Source of the DNA: Planococcus liqunii
Lineage (GTDB): Bacteria; Bacillota; Bacilli; Bacillales_A; Planococcaceae
Direction of reading: 5' to 3'
Assembly (NCBI RefSeq): GCF_030413595.1
Contig: NZ_CP129238.1
Span: 2,914,001-2,978,000 of the forward strand
DNA length: 64,000 nucleotides
Position 1 is the stretch's first letter; the number at the start of each line of letters is the position of its first letter. The notes beneath the pieces are model-generated. The model was not told the DNA's origin. It was given only the letters and a program-made list of their open reading frames with translations, and searched no databases. The position numbers and the translations under genes were made by a program. Shown here piece after piece: positions 25,770 to 33,942 of this stretch.

Positions 25770-26981
25770 TTAGTTTTCGACGGTGCTTTTCACCGGTAAA
25801 TCCTTGAACTCTTTTGCAATCCGTTCAAGTGCTTCCTGGATCAGCGGACGCGGCGACGGAATGCAGATTCGCTGATACAACAGGCCTTCTTCACCGAACA
25901 TGCCGCCGTCTTCGAGGAGCACATTGGCTTTGTTGTAGATGCGGTCGTGGATTTCCTCCGCATTGATGCCATAGCCGCTGAAATCGAGCCATAAAACATA
26001 CGTCCCTTCCGGAATATACACGTTCACTTGCGGCATTTCCTTCGCGAAAAAGTCTTTGACGTAATGCATCGTGCCGTCGATATACGCTTTCAGCTGCTCG
26101 AGCCAGTCTTCGCCTTCATTATAGACGGCGATCAAAGCCGCAACTGTAAATGGAGAAGGCAGCTGCATACCCATTTCAGTGGCGAACGTTGCACGCAAAT
26201 CTTCATTTTGGATTATGACGTTCGTACAATGCAGACCCGCTACATTGAAGGTTTTATTGATGGCCGTCAAAGTGATCAAATTATCGGTATTGCCTGCGGC
26301 TTTTGCCATCGGGATGAACTTCTGGTCTTGGCGGATTAGGTCGCCGTGGATTTCGTCCGCCACAATCAAGACACCATGGCGCGCACAAATTTCCGCCATT
26401 TTGCGCAGTTCTTCTGTGGTAAAGACACGTCCCGTCGGATTATGCGGATGGCAAAGGATGAACATCTTCGTATTGTCATCTTTCGCTTTTTCTTCAAAAT
26501 CCGCAAAATCGATGGTATAGTACTGGTCGTTTCCTGCCACAAGCGCGCTGTTGACAACGACCCGTTCGTTTCCTTCAATTGCACCGGTGAACGGCGGATA
26601 GACCGGCCGCTGGATCAAGATCCCGTCGCCAGGCTTCGTAAAGGCTTTGACCGCAACATTCAGCGCATGAACCGTGCCGGGGCTGAAAACGATGTCCTGC
26701 TTGCTCACTTTCCAGTCGTGGCGTTTCAGAAACCACGATTCGATCGCTTCGTAATATTCTTCCGGAAATACCGTGTAGCCGAAAATCCGGTGGTCCACGG
26801 TTTTATGTAAGGCATCCACCAAAGGCTGCGGCACCGGCAAGTCCATATCGGCTGTAAACAACGGAATTGTGTCTTCATCGTAGCGCTCAGTTAAGCCGAA
26901 TTCTTTGATCAAGTCAGCGCCGTCCCACTTTAAGGAATACGTGCCTCGGCGGTTGATCATTTCATCAAAATTGTATTTCAT
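25770..26981 (-). CDS. patB: PLP-dependent C-S lyase / aminotransferase, MalY/PatB family
   Basis: 403 aa fold-type I PLP enzyme. Start MKYNFDEMINRRGTYSLKWD is typical of PatB cystathionine beta-lyases, including the R-x-x-T-x-S-x-K-W-D motif. Other landmarks: PGTVHALNVAVKAF, CHPHNPTGRVFT (about 180-191), VADEIHGDL and the PLP-binding lysine in AINKTFNVAGL (about 241). It is expected to cleave cystathionine or cysteine conjugates to pyruvate, ammonia and a thiol. Length is normal and all key residues are present. It is a single gene with GGGAG upstream and its own terminator; no methionine-pathway gene is adjacent. Some members act mainly as regulators or on other substrates. Confidence 0.85.
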   Translation of the reverse strand: MKYNFDEMINRRGTYSLKWDGADLIKEFGLTERYDEDTIPLFTADMDLPVPQPLVDALHKTVDHRIFGYTVFPEEYYEAIESWFLKRHDWKVSKQDIVFSPGTVHALNVAVKAFTKPGDGILIQRPVYPPFTGAIEGNERVVVNSALVAGNDQYYTIDFADFEEKAKDDNTKMFILCHPHNPTGRVFTTEELRKMAEICARHGVLIVADEIHGDLIRQDQKFIPMAKAAGNTDNLITLTAINKTFNVAGLHCTNVIIQNEDLRATFATEMGMQLPSPFTVAALIAVYNEGEDWLEQLKAYIDGTMHYVKDFFAKEMPQVNVYIPEGTYVLWLDFSGYGINAEEIHDRIYNKANVLLEDGGMFGEEGLLYQRICIPSPRPLIQEALERIAKEFKDLPVKSTVEN

Positions 26982-27133
26982 GTCGCAACTCCCTTTCCTT
27001 CACTTCGTTAACTCTTGATTAGATATATATCTTTATTTATACCCGCTTTTAAATCCCTTAAGCCATGCTCTTCTGCTCTTATACTAAAGTACCTGCTAAA
27101 AAAACTCCTCTCAAACAGCTTATTTTTAAAATG

Positions 27134-27171
27134 AAAACAGCCTCCTTATATTCTTCAAGGTAAGCTGTTTT
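27134..27171 (-). terminator. Terminator of FemAB-like paralogue 3
   Basis: Stem AAAACAGC/GCTGTTTT with an internal CCTT/AAGG pairing and an A-rich outer flank, 9 bases beyond the stop. Confidence 0.65.
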
Positions 27172-27179
27172 ATGAAAAG

Positions 27180-28190
27180 TCATTCTTTGGTTTCTGTTGT
27201 AACCAGCTGCAGATTTCTCCAAAAAGATGCATGGAAATCCAGATTTCCAGTAATTCCGGCTTCCTCACACAATTGAGTGTATACTTGTTCGTTCCATATT
27301 TTTCGGCCGGTGTAATATTGCCGCTCGCTATTTCTGCCAAATTTCTTCTTAAACAAATATAATTTGTCATCCGGCTCCCTCGTTCTGCCTCCGCCGTGAT
27401 GAATAAGTGTTATACCGTTTTCTTTTCCCCATAAGGCGAGTGCGTACTGTTGCACGTACGCAGGGGCCAGGTGATGAAACTCCTGAAGCGTACCAGTCAA
27501 ATGGACATGAATCAAATGCTCCCATACAAAGTTTAAACTTCTTCCAATGACTTCCCCTTGATATGAAACTTCTATCAACACCAGATTTTCACCAAAAAGC
27601 TCGATGCATTTCTTAAAGTAATGCTCATCGTAATAATAGATGGATTCTGCTGAATTGCGTTTCATGGTGGAATGGTATATTTGGATAAACGGCTTTAAAT
27701 CAGAAGGGTTTCTAATAACTTCGTATGTCACTCCTTCCTTGAGCGCATGCCGAATGTCCCTTCTGCAGGAAGCGGAATATTCATGCAAGATAGGATCATC
27801 GTAATCTGCAAGATTTGTCTGAATGGTGTTGCGGTTAAAATCCACTTGGTAACGTTCTTGAAAGTCCAATGCATTTTCAAAAATCGGATGAAAACGGACA
27901 AATTCGCATACGATCTTATGTTGATGGCAATATTCTTCAAAAGCGTTCATAAATTGTGCAGTCAATTGCTCCTTATCACCGAAACTTTGAATAACGAGCG
28001 GTCCGCCATAACCGTAGGGTGTAACGGCGTCATAAAATACTTCATCCTGAATCATATAAGGTATTTTACGTTTAAGAAATAAATGTCTTACCTTTCCCAA
28101 AGGGCTTTCAAATTCAAATACTTCACACGTACCGCCCTCAATTCCTTCATAAAGACGCCCATAATTTTCCACAAAATATAGATCCAGCAT
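27180..28190 (-). CDS. FemAB-like / GNAT-fold acyltransferase, paralogue 3
   Basis: 336 aa from the ATG at 28190 (GAGG 8 bases upstream), which lines up with the start of paralogue 2. It shares the same blocks in the same order: YFVENYGRLYEGIE, VTPYGYGGP, EFVRFHP, LADYDDPI, RRDIRHALKEGVTYEV, EFHHLAPAYV, LYLFKKKFGRN and YTGRKIWNEQVY. It is clearly the sister of the 6774-7793 gene, 20 kb away, rather than of paralogue 1. Predicted cytoplasmic acyl or aminoacyl transferase acting on a surface-polymer precursor; substrate unknown. Monocistronic, in a neutral context between patB and an aldo/keto reductase gene. Confidence 0.75.
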   Translation of the reverse strand: MLDLYFVENYGRLYEGIEGGTCEVFEFESPLGKVRHLFLKRKIPYMIQDEVFYDAVTPYGYGGPLVIQSFGDKEQLTAQFMNAFEEYCHQHKIVCEFVRFHPIFENALDFQERYQVDFNRNTIQTNLADYDDPILHEYSASCRRDIRHALKEGVTYEVIRNPSDLKPFIQIYHSTMKRNSAESIYYYDEHYFKKCIELFGENLVLIEVSYQGEVIGRSLNFVWEHLIHVHLTGTLQEFHHLAPAYVQQYALALWGKENGITLIHHGGGRTREPDDKLYLFKKKFGRNSERQYYTGRKIWNEQVYTQLCEEAGITGNLDFHASFWRNLQLVTTETKE

Positions 28191-28483
28191 ATTGAAAACC
28201 TCGCTTCCGCAACTTCTCAAAAAGATGTTATAAAATCACTTAAGAATTTTGAATATAAATAGGAGAAAACTATAATAATAATGACAGAATTTTTCATCAA
28301 CTGAAAATAATATCTCACTCATTCAAATAAAAATCAATATCCATTTTGCTAAGTTTAAGGGCTTTATCCCTTCTTTACTTACAAAATTTAAAAATTAATA
28401 ACCTCTTTATCTTTATTTTATGCTTAAAGTATTTTCGGAAGGATCCAAATCATTTCACATATCGAAATAATTAGCTATAGTTG
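28191..28483. other. A+T-rich divergent intergenic region
   Basis: No gene seen. It holds the promoter side of FemAB-like paralogue 3 and leads into the sigma-B-like promoter of the aldo/keto reductase gene. Confidence 0.4.
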
Positions 28484-28509
28484 GATTAATCCCTAAATGA
28501 GTAGGGTAT
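28484..28509 (+). promoter_or_regulatory. Candidate sigma-B promoter of the aldo/keto reductase gene
   Basis: GATTAA, 14 bases, GGGTAT: five of six in the -35 and all six in the -10 of the sigma-B consensus (GTTTAA/GGGTAT), 42 bases before the ATG. Confidence 0.5.
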
Positions 28510-28550
28510 TCAATATTGCAGGTCAATTTATTTGAAATGGGGTATACAAA

Positions 28551-29375
28551 ATGGAATTTGTAACGTTAAACAATGGATTGAAAATGCCGCAACTCGGCTT
28601 TGGCGTATGGCAAGTGCCGGATGATCAAGCAACTGCAGCCGTAGCAAAAGCCATCGAATCCGGCTACCGCTCGATTGATACCGCGATGATTTACCAAAAC
28701 GAAAAAGGCGTCGGTGAAGCCATCAAAAATGCAGGCGTAGCGCGCGAGGAACTGTTCATCACGACAAAAGTCTGGAACAGCGACCAAGGCTATGACAATG
28801 CCCTTCGTGCTTTTGATGAAAGCTTAGAGCGTTTGGGACTCGACTATGTCGACCTTTACTTAATCCATTGGCCAACGCCGAACTTCGACCAATACGTCGA
28901 TACATATAAAGCGCTTGAAAAGCTTTATAAAGACGGCCGCGTCAAAGCGATCGGCGTCTGCAACTTTGAAATTGAACATTTGGAGCGCTTGCTGTCTGAA
29001 TGCGAAGTAGTGCCGGTCTTGAATCAGATTGAATGCCATCCGTACCTGGCTCAAAACGATTTGAAAGAATTCTGCGCAAAACATGACATTTTCGTAGAAG
29101 CCTGGAGCCCACTTGACCAAGGCGGCGAAGTGCTGCAGGACGAAATCGTTCAGCAAATCGCACAAGCGCATGGCAAATCGCCGGCACAAGTCGTTCTTCG
29201 CTGGCACCTGCAAAACAACACAATCGTTATTCCAAAATCTGTGACACCTTCGCGCATCGTAGAAAACTTCCAAGTATTCGACTTTGAACTGTCCGCTGAG
29301 GAAATGGATCAGATCAATGGATTGAACAAAGACCGCCGCAAAGGCTCGCATCCAAATGAAATGAATGTGCGGTAA
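28551..29375 (+). CDS. Aldo/keto reductase (YvgN / 2,5-diketogluconate reductase group)
   Basis: 274 aa NADPH-dependent (alpha/beta)8-barrel reductase of small aldehydes and ketones. The family catalytic tetrad is visible: Asp and Tyr in IDTAMIYQNEKGVGEA, Lys in ITTKVWNSDQGYD, His in YLIHWPTP. The C-terminal VIPKSVTPSRIVEN provides the NADPH phosphate site. Start MEFVTLNNGLKMPQLGFGVW is canonical. It stands alone with a sigma-B-like promoter and a terminator, which suits a general-stress detoxification role (for example methylglyoxal); that role is inferred. Confidence 0.9.
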   Translation: MEFVTLNNGLKMPQLGFGVWQVPDDQATAAVAKAIESGYRSIDTAMIYQNEKGVGEAIKNAGVAREELFITTKVWNSDQGYDNALRAFDESLERLGLDYVDLYLIHWPTPNFDQYVDTYKALEKLYKDGRVKAIGVCNFEIEHLERLLSECEVVPVLNQIECHPYLAQNDLKEFCAKHDIFVEAWSPLDQGGEVLQDEIVQQIAQAHGKSPAQVVLRWHLQNNTIVIPKSVTPSRIVENFQVFDFELSAEEMDQINGLNKDRRKGSHPNEMNVR

Positions 29376-29399
29376 GGTCACATAAAAGTCAACTATGAA

Positions 29400-29432
29400 A
29401 AAAGCTTATTCCTTATGGGAATAGGCTTTTTC
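29400..29432 (+). terminator. Terminator of the aldo/keto reductase gene
   Basis: Stem AAAAAGCTTATTCC against GGAATAGGCTTTTT with a short loop and T-rich tail, 25 bases beyond the stop. Confidence 0.85.
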
Positions 29433-29632
29433 TCTCTATGTAATAACTGCTTTTTCTCCCTATGTAATAACTTTTCCTCTGCTCTTTTACTGCTCCTTCC
29501 TTCTTAGTCACTTCATTTATTCTTGATTCATCAGCTTTCCCTCCTAAAATTTTTCAAAAATTACCAAAAACTCTTCCAATATAAGTAATAAAATGTGATA
29601 ATAGGACTAAACATTATTCCTACGAGGTGCCT

Positions 29633-30367
29633 ATGCCATTTTTTTCTTTGTTTTTCATGATGATTATAGTTATATTATTAAACTCTCGAGCTGTAAAAGG
29701 TTGGCAAGGTGAACTGGGTGTCCGTTTAGCATTAGGAAAGTTAAAAAAAGATGACTTCCGGGTTCTTCACAACCTTACATTGAGCGATGGGAAAAAAACT
29801 GCTCAAATTGACCATGTAGTCATTGGCCGGACAGGTATTTTTGTAATTGAAACGAAAAATTACAAGGGTTGGATTTTTGGTTCCGAAAACAGTGTGAAAT
29901 GGACGCAAACTTTCTACAAATCGAAACGGAAATTCCATAACCCGATCCACCAGAACTTTGGACATATCAAAATGCTTGAACATTATTTCCCAGGTTATAA
30001 ACATCCGATGGTTTCCATCATCAGCTTTTCAAGTCATAGTACATTAAAGATAGCAGAAATTCATTCTCCAGCGGTATACGTTCTCCATACAGGTAGTATT
30101 GTGCAGACAATTGAATCTTATCAAGAAACTCTCTTAACCAAACCAGCGATAGCTGCATTTGCTGAGCACTTGAAAAAATCTAATATTAAAGATTTCAAAG
30201 CGAAGAAACAGCACGTCCAGACCATTAAAGAAACACAGCAGCAGAAAAAAAGACAACTTTCCGCCAACACCTGTCCGAATTGCGGAAGTCCACTTATTTC
30301 CAGAATCGGAAAACACGGCAATTTTAAGGGCTGTTCGTCTTTTCCGACATGCCGGTTTACCGCGTAA
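29633..30367 (+). CDS. NERD-domain nuclease-related protein with topoisomerase-type zinc ribbon
   Basis: 244 aa. A short N-terminal membrane helix (FFSLFFMMIIVILLNSRAV) is followed by a NERD domain (about 25-140; GELGVRLALGKL, DHVVIGRTGIFVIETKNYKG) with the PD-(D/E)XK-like ExK pattern in IETKNYKG. A basic helical linker leads to a C-terminal zf-C4 topoisomerase ribbon with cysteines in CPNCGSP and GCSSFPTC. NERD proteins are predicted DNA-binding or DNA-processing nucleases of unclear role. The ATG at 29633 is used because ACGAGG precedes it; a GTG six bases upstream overlaps that site. Single gene, not part of an obvious defence cluster. Confidence 0.8.
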   Translation: MPFFSLFFMMIIVILLNSRAVKGWQGELGVRLALGKLKKDDFRVLHNLTLSDGKKTAQIDHVVIGRTGIFVIETKNYKGWIFGSENSVKWTQTFYKSKRKFHNPIHQNFGHIKMLEHYFPGYKHPMVSIISFSSHSTLKIAEIHSPAVYVLHTGSIVQTIESYQETLLTKPAIAAFAEHLKKSNIKDFKAKKQHVQTIKETQQQKKRQLSANTCPNCGSPLISRIGKHGNFKGCSSFPTCRFTA

Positions 30368-30382
30368 AGGATGTTAAAAGAC

Positions 30383-30418
30383 AAAAACCACGCTCAGCTG
30401 AACTTGAGCGTGGTTTTT
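30383..30418 (+). terminator. Terminator of the NERD gene
   Basis: Perfect 14-bp stem AAAAACCACGCTCA with its complement, 8-base loop, T-rich tail. It may also serve the convergent CBS gene. Confidence 0.9.
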
Positions 30419-30449
30419 CCTATAGTAGTTAACATCTTGTTTTCATTTT

Positions 30450-30872
30450 TCAGCTTGGTTCAGCCGGTTTCGAAATATCTTCAATGGCTGCCCCCGCATG
30501 CATATCGGATGGATCTTTTACAGCGACGTCTCCAAGGGAAACAATGCCGAGCAGTTTGTCGCCTTCTGCAATTGGCAAGCGGCGAATCTGGTGTTCAGCC
30601 ATTAAGTCGGCTGCTTCTTCCAAGTCCATATCCGGTCTGCCGGTGACTAAGTCCGATGAGAGAATCTGGCGAACAGGCGTATCCAACGCAAACTGTGATG
30701 CAATGCCGCGGATAACCAAGTCACGGTCGGTAATGATTCCCGCCAATCTGTCATTTTCCATAACCGGAATCGAACCAACATCCCATTCCTGCATCATCCC
30801 GGCGATTTCCTGAAGTGTGTCATCCATTGTGCAAGTTTGTACATCTGTTGTCATAATATCTGTTACTTTCAT
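30450..30872 (-). CDS. Tandem CBS-domain protein
   Basis: 140 aa, essentially two CBS motifs (about 7-58 and 72-122): VTDIMTTDVQTCTMDD ... IITDRDLVIRG and ILSSDLVTGRPDMDLEE ... IVSLGDVAVKD. CBS pairs bind adenine nucleotides and act as energy or ionic sensors; stand-alone pairs of this size resemble Bacillus YhcV-type stress proteins. The start at MKVTDIM follows AAGGAGG; a longer reading frame upstream lacks a site. A 23-codon ORF and a sigma-B-like promoter lie just upstream on the same strand, so it is probably stress induced. The tail EDISKPAEPS is disordered. Partner unknown. Confidence 0.85.
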   Translation of the reverse strand: MKVTDIMTTDVQTCTMDDTLQEIAGMMQEWDVGSIPVMENDRLAGIITDRDLVIRGIASQFALDTPVRQILSSDLVTGRPDMDLEEAADLMAEHQIRRLPIAEGDKLLGIVSLGDVAVKDPSDMHAGAAIEDISKPAEPS

Positions 30873-30990
30873 GATTTGCTGCCTCCTTGTAGTTTTTCCA
30901 ACTAGCCGTAAGCGTTGTTCATAAAGTTCAAGATGCAAAACAAAACAATCGTCTAAACAAACCTTCAGCTTCTTCAAGACCGTTCTGGAA

Positions 30991-31062
30991 TTACCGGACC
31001 AAAAACAACCAGTTTTTATTCATGCGGATTGTTTTTTTAAAGGGTTCAATGACTGGATTCAT
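30991..31062 (-). CDS. Candidate 23-residue small protein or leader peptide
   Basis: ATG at 31062, TAA at 30991-30993. The product MNPVIEPFKKTIRMNKNWLF plus LVR is basic with a hydrophobic end. Support: a full AAAGGAGGT site 5 bases before the ATG, and a sigma-B-like promoter whose -10 lies about 32 bases upstream. No Shine-Dalgarno of this quality is expected by chance between promoter and CBS gene. It could be a leader peptide affecting the CBS gene 118 bases downstream, or an independent small protein. Confidence 0.4.
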   Translation of the reverse strand: MNPVIEPFKKTIRMNKNWLFLVR

Positions 31063-31093
31063 CCGCCACCTCCTTTAAATTTACACCTATATT

Positions 31094-31118
31094 GTTCCCG
31101 CTTCTATTTTGCATAAAC
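31094..31118 (-). promoter_or_regulatory. Candidate sigma-B promoter of the small ORF and CBS gene
   Basis: On the minus strand GTTTAT, 13 bases, GGGAAC: five of six in each element of the sigma-B consensus with normal spacing. Confidence 0.45.
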
Positions 31119-31150
31119 TGCTCCCTAAGTCTTAAAATTCTTCATCAAAA

Positions 31151-31193
31151 ATGCAGCCCCGCTCAAATCATTGGATTTTAAGCGAGGCTGCAT
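31151..31193 (-). terminator. Terminator of the amidase gene
   Basis: Stem ATGCAGCC-CCGCT against AGCG-AGGCTGCAT with a loop of about 17 bases, A-rich outer flank, 12 bases beyond the stop. Confidence 0.75.
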
Positions 31194-31204
31194 CAGGACA
31201 TCTA

Positions 31205-32659
31205 TTATTCAAATTTCGGTGCAACCCGTTTTTTCGTCGCCTGCTCATAACTGTAAGCCAGTTCAATCAAACGCGGCTCGCTCCAAGCCAGTCCGCTGAA
31301 GGTTACTCCTACCGGCAAGCCCTTAGTCGTATAACCGGCTGGCACGGTGATGGACGGATAGCCGGCTCTTGCCGGTTTAGCCGCACCGCGGTTGTTTTGG
31401 AATAAAAGGGCATCCAAGCTGTACTCTGCCATCACCTGGTCGATGCCTTCCGTAGTGGACATTCTGATATCGATTTCCCGGTGCTTCAAATAAACAGGGT
31501 CTGTAGGGTCATCGCTCAGCGACTCGGCCTTCTCAAGAATCGCCTGTCCAAATTTCATGCGGACGTCCGGGTCCTGCTTGTTGAATTCGATGACATCCGC
31601 AAGCGACTTCACCGGCACCTCTTCCGGAACCGTGCTCAAATAGGCATTGACGCCTCGTTTAAACTCATACCACATGACATCCGACTCGAACTCCTGCTGC
31701 GGAATGGCCACTTCCACCACAATTGCCCCCTGCGCTTCCATCTCCGCCATCGCTTCTTCAATGATGGCGCGTTCTTCCGGTTCTTTGTCATTCAAGTAGC
31801 TGTAATCGATGCCGATTCTTGCTCCCGACAGGCCATCCACTTTCAAATGGGCGGTGTAATCCGTCAAGCCTTTCCCAACACTTTGTTCTGTCGCCGGATC
31901 CCGCTCATCCACTCCTGTCAGAACGCCGAGCGTAATGGCTGCGTCTGCCACGGTGCGTGCCATCGGGCCAGCCGTATCCTGGCTTTCCGCAATCGGAATG
32001 ATGCCCGTCCGGCTCACCAAACCGACGGTCGGCTTGATTCCGACAATGGAATTGGCGCTCGCCGGACTTAAGATGGATCCGGATGTTTCCGTACCGATTC
32101 CGACTACCGCAAAGTTCGAAGCGATGCTCGCCCCGGTCCCGGAACTGGAACCGCCGACGCTTCCTGCTTCAAACACGCCCACTCCGTAAGGGTTTAGCAC
32201 TTGGCCTCCGAGGGCGCTATAGCCGCTCGGTGCCTGTTCATCTGCCATGAAATATGCCCACTCGCTCAAATTGACTTTGCCCAGAATAATGGCGCCGGCC
32301 TGGCGCAGCTGGGAAGCAATAAAGGCGTCTTCAATCGCAAAGTTGTCCTTTAATGCAATAGCGCCAGCCGTCGTCGGCATATCGTCTGTTGTGTTGATAT
32401 TGTCTTTTACCAGGACGGGAATTCCGTACAGCGGCCCCTGTCCTTCCTGTCCGCGCATGCTGTCGAGTTCTTCAGCAATTTTCAGGGCATCGGGATTGAT
32501 GCTTAGCACCGAATTGATCTGCGGCCCGTTTTTATCGTACATCTCGATCCGGTCCAAATAAGCCTGGACGAGTTCAACGGATGTCAGCACTTCTTCTTCA
32601 AACGCTTGCTGAATGACTTTAATCGTTGCTTCTTCTATTTCGAATGCGATTTTTTCCAT
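31205..32659 (-). CDS. Amidase signature family hydrolase
   Basis: 484 aa from the ATG at 32659 (AGGGG upstream; in-frame ATGs at 32665 and 32695 have no better site). The Ser-cisSer-Lys triad is present: Lys in PVLVKDNINTTDDMPTTAGA, cis-Ser in GSVGGSSSGTGASIA and nucleophile Ser in GIGTETSGSILSPA. It hydrolyses an amide bond; the substrate is not predictable. It is not GatA because gatC and gatB are absent and residues around the active site resemble stand-alone amidases. Monocistronic. Confidence 0.88.
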   Translation of the reverse strand: MEKIAFEIEEATIKVIQQAFEEEVLTSVELVQAYLDRIEMYDKNGPQINSVLSINPDALKIAEELDSMRGQEGQGPLYGIPVLVKDNINTTDDMPTTAGAIALKDNFAIEDAFIASQLRQAGAIILGKVNLSEWAYFMADEQAPSGYSALGGQVLNPYGVGVFEAGSVGGSSSGTGASIASNFAVVGIGTETSGSILSPASANSIVGIKPTVGLVSRTGIIPIAESQDTAGPMARTVADAAITLGVLTGVDERDPATEQSVGKGLTDYTAHLKVDGLSGARIGIDYSYLNDKEPEERAIIEEAMAEMEAQGAIVVEVAIPQQEFESDVMWYEFKRGVNAYLSTVPEEVPVKSLADVIEFNKQDPDVRMKFGQAILEKAESLSDDPTDPVYLKHREIDIRMSTTEGIDQVMAEYSLDALLFQNNRGAAKPARAGYPSITVPAGYTTKGLPVGVTFSGLAWSEPRLIELAYSYEQATKKRVAPKFE

Positions 32660-32775
32660 AATCATCTGCCCCTGTCGTGTTGTAATTTCTTCCATTCCAT
32701 CTTTCTCTATTATAAGTAATTATTCCGAAATGGAAACTACTATTTGGGCCGCTGAATTCTTATTCCGAATAAAGG

Positions 32776-32800
32776 ATTTAAAAAAGCGTAGAAAGGGAAA
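32776..32800 (+). promoter_or_regulatory. Candidate sigma-B promoter of the MscS gene
   Basis: ATTTAA, 13 bases, GGGAAA, 40 bases before the ATG. Five of six in the -35 and a GGGWAW-type -10. Confidence 0.35.
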
Positions 32801-32840
32801 ATTTAACCTATAACCCGCATATTGAAATGAGGGACAAACA

Positions 32841-33896
32841 ATGGAAAACACTCAATTATTTGATGGCATTGAATTTCTGAAGACCCTTTCCCTTCTGGAA
32901 TTTTTCATGTTTTTCATTTACCTTTCCTTAATTTTTGCGCTGCGGTCGTTTCTTGTGTTTTTAGTAAAGCAGCTCGGTTCCTCCAAACGGTTTAACGAAC
33001 GAATTTTCCCGATGCTCGAAGACTTGATGAATTGGCTGGCCATTTACAGTGCCATCCTGTTTTTTCTGTTTTATTTCTCGGAAGAACAATGGCTGTTTTA
33101 TCCGTTTTATGAAACAGACGGCGTCAAAGTATCGGTCTTTTTGGTTGTAGTCGTCGCCATTGTGGTAAATTTTGCGAGCCATTTGGTGAAAGCATTCAAC
33201 CGGTTTATCATGCCGTTTTTCTACAAGCAATTTGGCGTAGATGAAAGCTTAAGCTACACGCTCAACCGGGTCATTTACTATGTCGTGATGTTAATCGCCT
33301 TAGCCATTGGGTTTACCGCCGTTGGCATGGATTTGACGGCGCTCGGCGTAATCTTCGGAGTGCTCGGAATCGGCATCGGTTTTGGCGTGCGCAACATCGC
33401 TGCGAACTTTGTATCCGGCATTATTATTTTGTTTGAGCGGCCGATGAAAGTCGGCGAACTGGTCGAAATCGATAAAAATATTGGCCGAATCACAAAAATC
33501 ACGCTTCGTTCCACCATCATTGAAACCTTAAAGAACGGGACACTCATCGTCCCCAATCAATACTTCATCGAACAAATCGTCAAAAACCGTTCCAGCGCTA
33601 AACTGTTTGCCCGGGTAGTCGTCAGTGTAGCCTTTGGCAGCGACACCGCACGGGTGGAAGAACTGCTCCATGATGCTGCCGTAAAAGAAATGCAGCGATT
33701 TCCTGGAATCCCGAACGAAGCGCCGGATGTCCGCTTTATCAATTTCCGGGATTCTTCGCTTGATTTTGCAATTGAGGTCCGGGTCGTCGATATCGAGATG
33801 AAAGAACAACTTGAAAGCCGGATCCGCCACGCTATTGCCAGTTCATTTCTCCAGCATGATATTCAGCTGGCAGAAATGCCGGCCATAAAAGAATGA
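32841..33896 (+). CDS. MscS-family mechanosensitive channel
   Basis: 351 aa. Four to five N-terminal helices precede the pore-lining TM3 and beta domain: GVIFGVLGIGIGFGVRN (about 168-184), IAANFVSGIIILFERPMKVG, VEIDKNIGRITKITLRST. The C-terminal domain is alpha/beta (VVVSVAFGSDTARVEELLHD). MscS-type channels open under membrane tension and protect against hypo-osmotic shock; some variants need other signals. GAGGG precedes the ATG. It is convergent with the ABC ATPase gene over a shared terminator. The sigma-B-like promoter fits an osmotic stress role. Confidence 0.9.
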   Translation: MENTQLFDGIEFLKTLSLLEFFMFFIYLSLIFALRSFLVFLVKQLGSSKRFNERIFPMLEDLMNWLAIYSAILFFLFYFSEEQWLFYPFYETDGVKVSVFLVVVVAIVVNFASHLVKAFNRFIMPFFYKQFGVDESLSYTLNRVIYYVVMLIALAIGFTAVGMDLTALGVIFGVLGIGIGFGVRNIAANFVSGIIILFERPMKVGELVEIDKNIGRITKITLRSTIIETLKNGTLIVPNQYFIEQIVKNRSSAKLFARVVVSVAFGSDTARVEELLHDAAVKEMQRFPGIPNEAPDVRFINFRDSSLDFAIEVRVVDIEMKEQLESRIRHAIASSFLQHDIQLAEMPAIKE

Positions 33897-33897
33897 T

Positions 33898-33940
33898 AAA
33901 ACCCGGCACCCGACCATTTTTGTGGTCGAGTACCGGGTTT
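33898..33940. terminator. Bidirectional terminator between mscS-like and ABC ATPase genes
   Basis: Stem AAACCCGGCACCCGACCA against TGGTCGAGTACCGGGTTT (two mismatches), 7-base loop, located between the two convergent stops. Confidence 0.88.
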
Positions 33941-33942
33941 AG

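Noticed and set aside
31205..32659. Reading the amidase as GatA of the tRNA amidotransferase
   Set aside because: gatC and gatB are not adjacent and the protein resembles stand-alone amidases.
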